A program made the position numbers and the translations under genes. Below the pieces are notes generated by a model. That model was not told where the DNA came from, ran no database searches, and was given only the letters and a program-made list of their open reading frames with translations. A DNA stretch of 6,612 nt. Origin: Deltaproteobacteria bacterium. Its GTDB lineage: Bacteria > Myxococcota_A > Polyangia > JAAYKL01. Positions 4,993 to 6,612 of this stretch are shown here, piece after piece. The stretch's first letter is position 1. Each line of letters starts with the position of its first letter. The stretch spans positions 1-6,612 of the forward strand of contig JAABTR010000054.1 in assembly GCA_011389755.1 (NCBI GenBank), given 5' to 3'.

Positions 4993-6246
4993 ATGCAGCC
5001 GCGCCCCCCGCTCCGAAAAGAATTTGCTCTTTATTTTTGCTTCGCCGCGGCTGTCTTCTCATTCACCGGTTGCCTTGTAGATTTCGAAGAACCCGGCAGT
5101 GATCCGAGCGAGGACGGGTGCCCAGGTGATCCGTTAAAGACAGCCCCGGGAGAATGCGGGTGCGGCGTCTCGGACGACGATGTCGACAGCGATGGGACCC
5201 CCGACTGTTTGGACGGGTGCCCAGGCGATCCCGATAAGGTAGTCGCCGGCACCTGCGGCTGCGGCACCCCGGACAGCGATAGAGATGGGGACAAGACCCT
5301 CGACTGTTTAGACGAGTGTCCAGGTGATCCCGAAAAAACAATCGTCGGTCCCTGCGGCTGCGGCACCCCGAATACCGACAAGGACGGGGACGGGACCCCC
5401 GACTGCATCGACGACTGCCCGAGCGATCCCCAAAAGACCGCAAAGGGTATTTGCGGCTGCGGCGAAACAGAAGACGACCGCGACGGGGACGGGACCCCCG
5501 ACTGCACCGACAACTGCCCGGGCGATCCCCAAAAGACCTCGCCGGGGATCTGCGGCTGCGGTCTGCGCGAAGTGGACCCCTGCGATGTCCCGACCTCACT
5601 CAAAGACGCTCGAGGCGCGGCCACCGGGGTCCTCAATTTCGAGCTGTCCACAGGCCGCCTTCCCCTCTACGTCGACGGCGATTACGATTCCGGCGGCTGG
5701 GTGCTCATCGGCCGGGGGCGGGAGGGCTTCGCCTGGACCGAGGAGGGCGCCGGCGACCCTGCCACCTTGAATGAGGGGCTCGGCACACCGGCTGCCTTTT
5801 TGCCGGCTTATTTATCTACAGCCACGATCCAGGAGTTGATAGGCAACTCCGGCGCTGACCTGACACAGGTGGACATCCGCATCAAGCGGGCCGCCGCCAC
5901 CGACGGGAGCGTTTACCAGGAAGTCTCGTGGCTGGCTCAGGAGAACACCGACTGGACCTGGCTGCTCGACTCCAACCCGTACAGCGTCTCGTACGTCATC
6001 TCGGACTCGGCGCTGGGCACCGGAAGTGAAGGCGCGAGCGACACGAGGGACAATATGGGACTCAATGACCAGAATCGGGTGTTCACCTGGGCGTGGAGTA
6101 GCCATTCCAATAAAAGGGGATTCTCATACGGGAGCGCCATCTCGGGAGGCACCGCCGATCCCGACAATTTTTTCTGGCAAGCCGGAGGGGAAGACCACGC
6201 CATCCCGTACACCGAGGTCTACCTCCGCGACCGCGCCGCGCCTTGA
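4993..6246 (+). CDS. Lipoprotein with five thrombospondin-3-like repeats and a fibrinogen-C-terminal-like domain
   Basis: The protein has 417 residues. A signal peptide (KEFALYFCFAAAVFSFTGC) ends in a lipobox-like FTGC, so Cys27 is probably lipidated. Residues 42-195 hold five repeats of 33 residues, the last one partial, with consensus xCPxDPxKTxxGxCGCGxxDxDxDGTPDCxD. The DxDxDG parts resemble the calcium-binding loops of thrombospondin type 3 repeats, and each full unit has four cysteines (CP, CGC, DC) likely to form disulphides. Residues about 200-413 resemble a fibrinogen C-terminal domain: SLKDARGAATGV (202-213), LPLYVDGDYDSGGWVLIGRG (223-242) and a terminal PYTEVYLRD (405-413). The cysteines usually found in SCKD and VYCD are replaced by Leu203 and Asp228. 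Such domains bind sugars or proteins, so a surface recognition or adhesion role is plausible but inferred. The gene is divergent from the S8 protease. The domain call is from pattern only. Confidence 0.85.
   Translation: MQPRPPLRKEFALYFCFAAAVFSFTGCLVDFEEPGSDPSEDGCPGDPLKTAPGECGCGVSDDDVDSDGTPDCLDGCPGDPDKVVAGTCGCGTPDSDRDGDKTLDCLDECPGDPEKTIVGPCGCGTPNTDKDGDGTPDCIDDCPSDPQKTAKGICGCGETEDDRDGDGTPDCTDNCPGDPQKTSPGICGCGLREVDPCDVPTSLKDARGAATGVLNFELSTGRLPLYVDGDYDSGGWVLIGRGREGFAWTEEGAGDPATLNEGLGTPAAFLPAYLSTATIQELIGNSGADLTQVDIRIKRAAATDGSVYQEVSWLAQENTDWTWLLDSNPYSVSYVISDSALGTGSEGASDTRDNMGLNDQNRVFTWAWSSHSNKRGFSYGSAISGGTADPDNFFWQAGGEDHAIPYTEVYLRDRAAP
5116..5577 (+). repeat. 99-bp tandem repeats (four full, one partial) encoding the Cys/Asp-rich units
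   Basis: Units start at 5116, 5215, 5314, 5413 and 5512 and are exactly 99 bp apart; the fifth stops after about two thirds of a unit. Units 4 and 5 are the most alike at DNA level (both contain gatccccaaaagac), and units 3 and 4 share gacggggacgggacccccg near their ends. Unit 2 is the most diverged in the calcium-loop part (DRDGDKTLDC instead of DGDGTPDC). The pattern suggests growth of the array by unit duplication, more recent toward the 3' end. Confidence 0.9.
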
Positions 6247-6336
6247 CCGAACTTCAGCCCCTTGCGGCGATTCGCCTTGACACGCGCCGCGATTTGACGT
6301 TTTGCCTTGCACTGTGAGACACCTGCCGCACTCGAG

Positions 6337-6612
6337 ATGAAGACACCAGGACGCATCATCGCCTTTTTAGCCGTGGGCCTCGTGGCCGCGAGCCAGTCCG
6401 GAAACATCATCCGGATCGGAGACGCCCATCCCGTGGCCATCGCCGCGTGGCGACTCGTCATCGCCTCGATAATATTGGCCCCGCTCGCGGGCAGGCAGCT
6501 GCGCCAGCTCGCCGCGCTCTCGGTCCGGCAGATTGCCCTTCTCTTCTTGGCCGGTGCGGTCTTGGCCGCGCACTTCTTCACCTGGATCGCGGCGGTGCAG
6601 CTCACCACCGTG
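6337..6612 (+). CDS. EamA/DMT-family transporter, N-terminal part (3' end cut by window edge)
   Basis: Ninety-two residues are visible, starting MKTPGRIIAFLAVGLVAASQSG and running off the right edge. The first membrane segment (about 6-20) is followed by SGNIIRIGDAHPVAIAAWRL (21-40), which matches the conserved early part of EamA/DMT (RhaT-like) permeases, where 'NxIR' and 'P..iaawRl' sit between the first two helices. Two more helices are visible (about 38-51 and 65-85, ending HFFTWIAAVQLTTV). Full-length members have about 300 residues, ten helices and two EamA repeats, and move small metabolites or amino acids across the inner membrane; the substrate cannot be told from this fragment. The ATG has only a weak purine-rich RBS (GAG directly before it). 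The previous gene ends 90 bases upstream on the same strand, with no clear terminator between, so its transcription may be separate or read-through. Confidence 0.85.
   Translation, partial: MKTPGRIIAFLAVGLVAASQSGNIIRIGDAHPVAIAAWRLVIASIILAPLAGRQLRQLAALSVRQIALLFLAGAVLAAHFFTWIAAVQLTTV

Noticed and set aside
5031..5651. Long minus-strand frame across the 99-bp repeats
   Set aside because: It is the antisense shadow of the repeat lipoprotein, Ser/Pro-rich only because of the repeat composition, and has no start context.
6264..6290. Possible terminator after the repeat lipoprotein (GCGGCG ... CGCCGC)
   Set aside because: The 6-bp stem has a 15-base loop and no following T run; too weak to call.

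Overview
The window is GC-rich and packed with surface and envelope genes. Three predicted lipoproteins, thrombospondin-type-3-like repeats ending in CGCG, an aspartate-rich linker and a lipoprotein subtilase together suggest a Myxococcota/Bradymonadia-like or related 'deltaproteobacterial' Gram-negative. This is inferred from protein style only; there is no rRNA or marker gene to confirm it. All genes are chromosomal in character. I see no transposon, phage, tRNA or CRISPR.

Layout, left to right. (1) Minus strand, cut by the left edge: a radical SAM enzyme of the HemN superfamily that most resembles the HutW/ChuW haem-degrading branch (1-917). Its RBS and a small hairpin lie just upstream, followed by a 246-bp gap. 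(2) Minus strand, a compact three-gene cluster read from 2999 down to 1164: a small DUF4190-type membrane protein with a ten-unit tripeptide tail, a DUF2752-type membrane protein whose GTG start overlaps the previous stop codon, and a lipoprotein with propeller-like motifs 31 bp further on. A candidate promoter and a hairpin precede the first gene. (3) Minus strand, 3115-4800: a secreted, lipid-anchored S8 (subtilisin-family) serine protease with a full catalytic set. (4) A 192-bp divergent intergenic region. (5) Plus strand, 4993-6246: a lipoprotein with five 33-residue cysteine/aspartate repeats and a fibrinogen-C-terminal-like domain. (6) Plus strand, 6337 to the right edge: the start of an EamA/DMT-family transporter.

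The genes do not form one obvious pathway. The clearest units are the DUF4190-DUF2752-lipoprotein cluster, which is probably co-transcribed, and the divergent pair of protease and repeat/fibrinogen-like lipoproteins, which could be co-regulated surface proteins. I found no convincing new defence or mobile system. The most interesting items are the 9-bp repeat array that runs into the start codon of the next gene, the repeat-plus-fibrinogen-like lipoprotein that lacks cysteines at the usual fibrinogen-fold positions, and a radical SAM protein that departs from its family at a normally conserved His-Trp motif.
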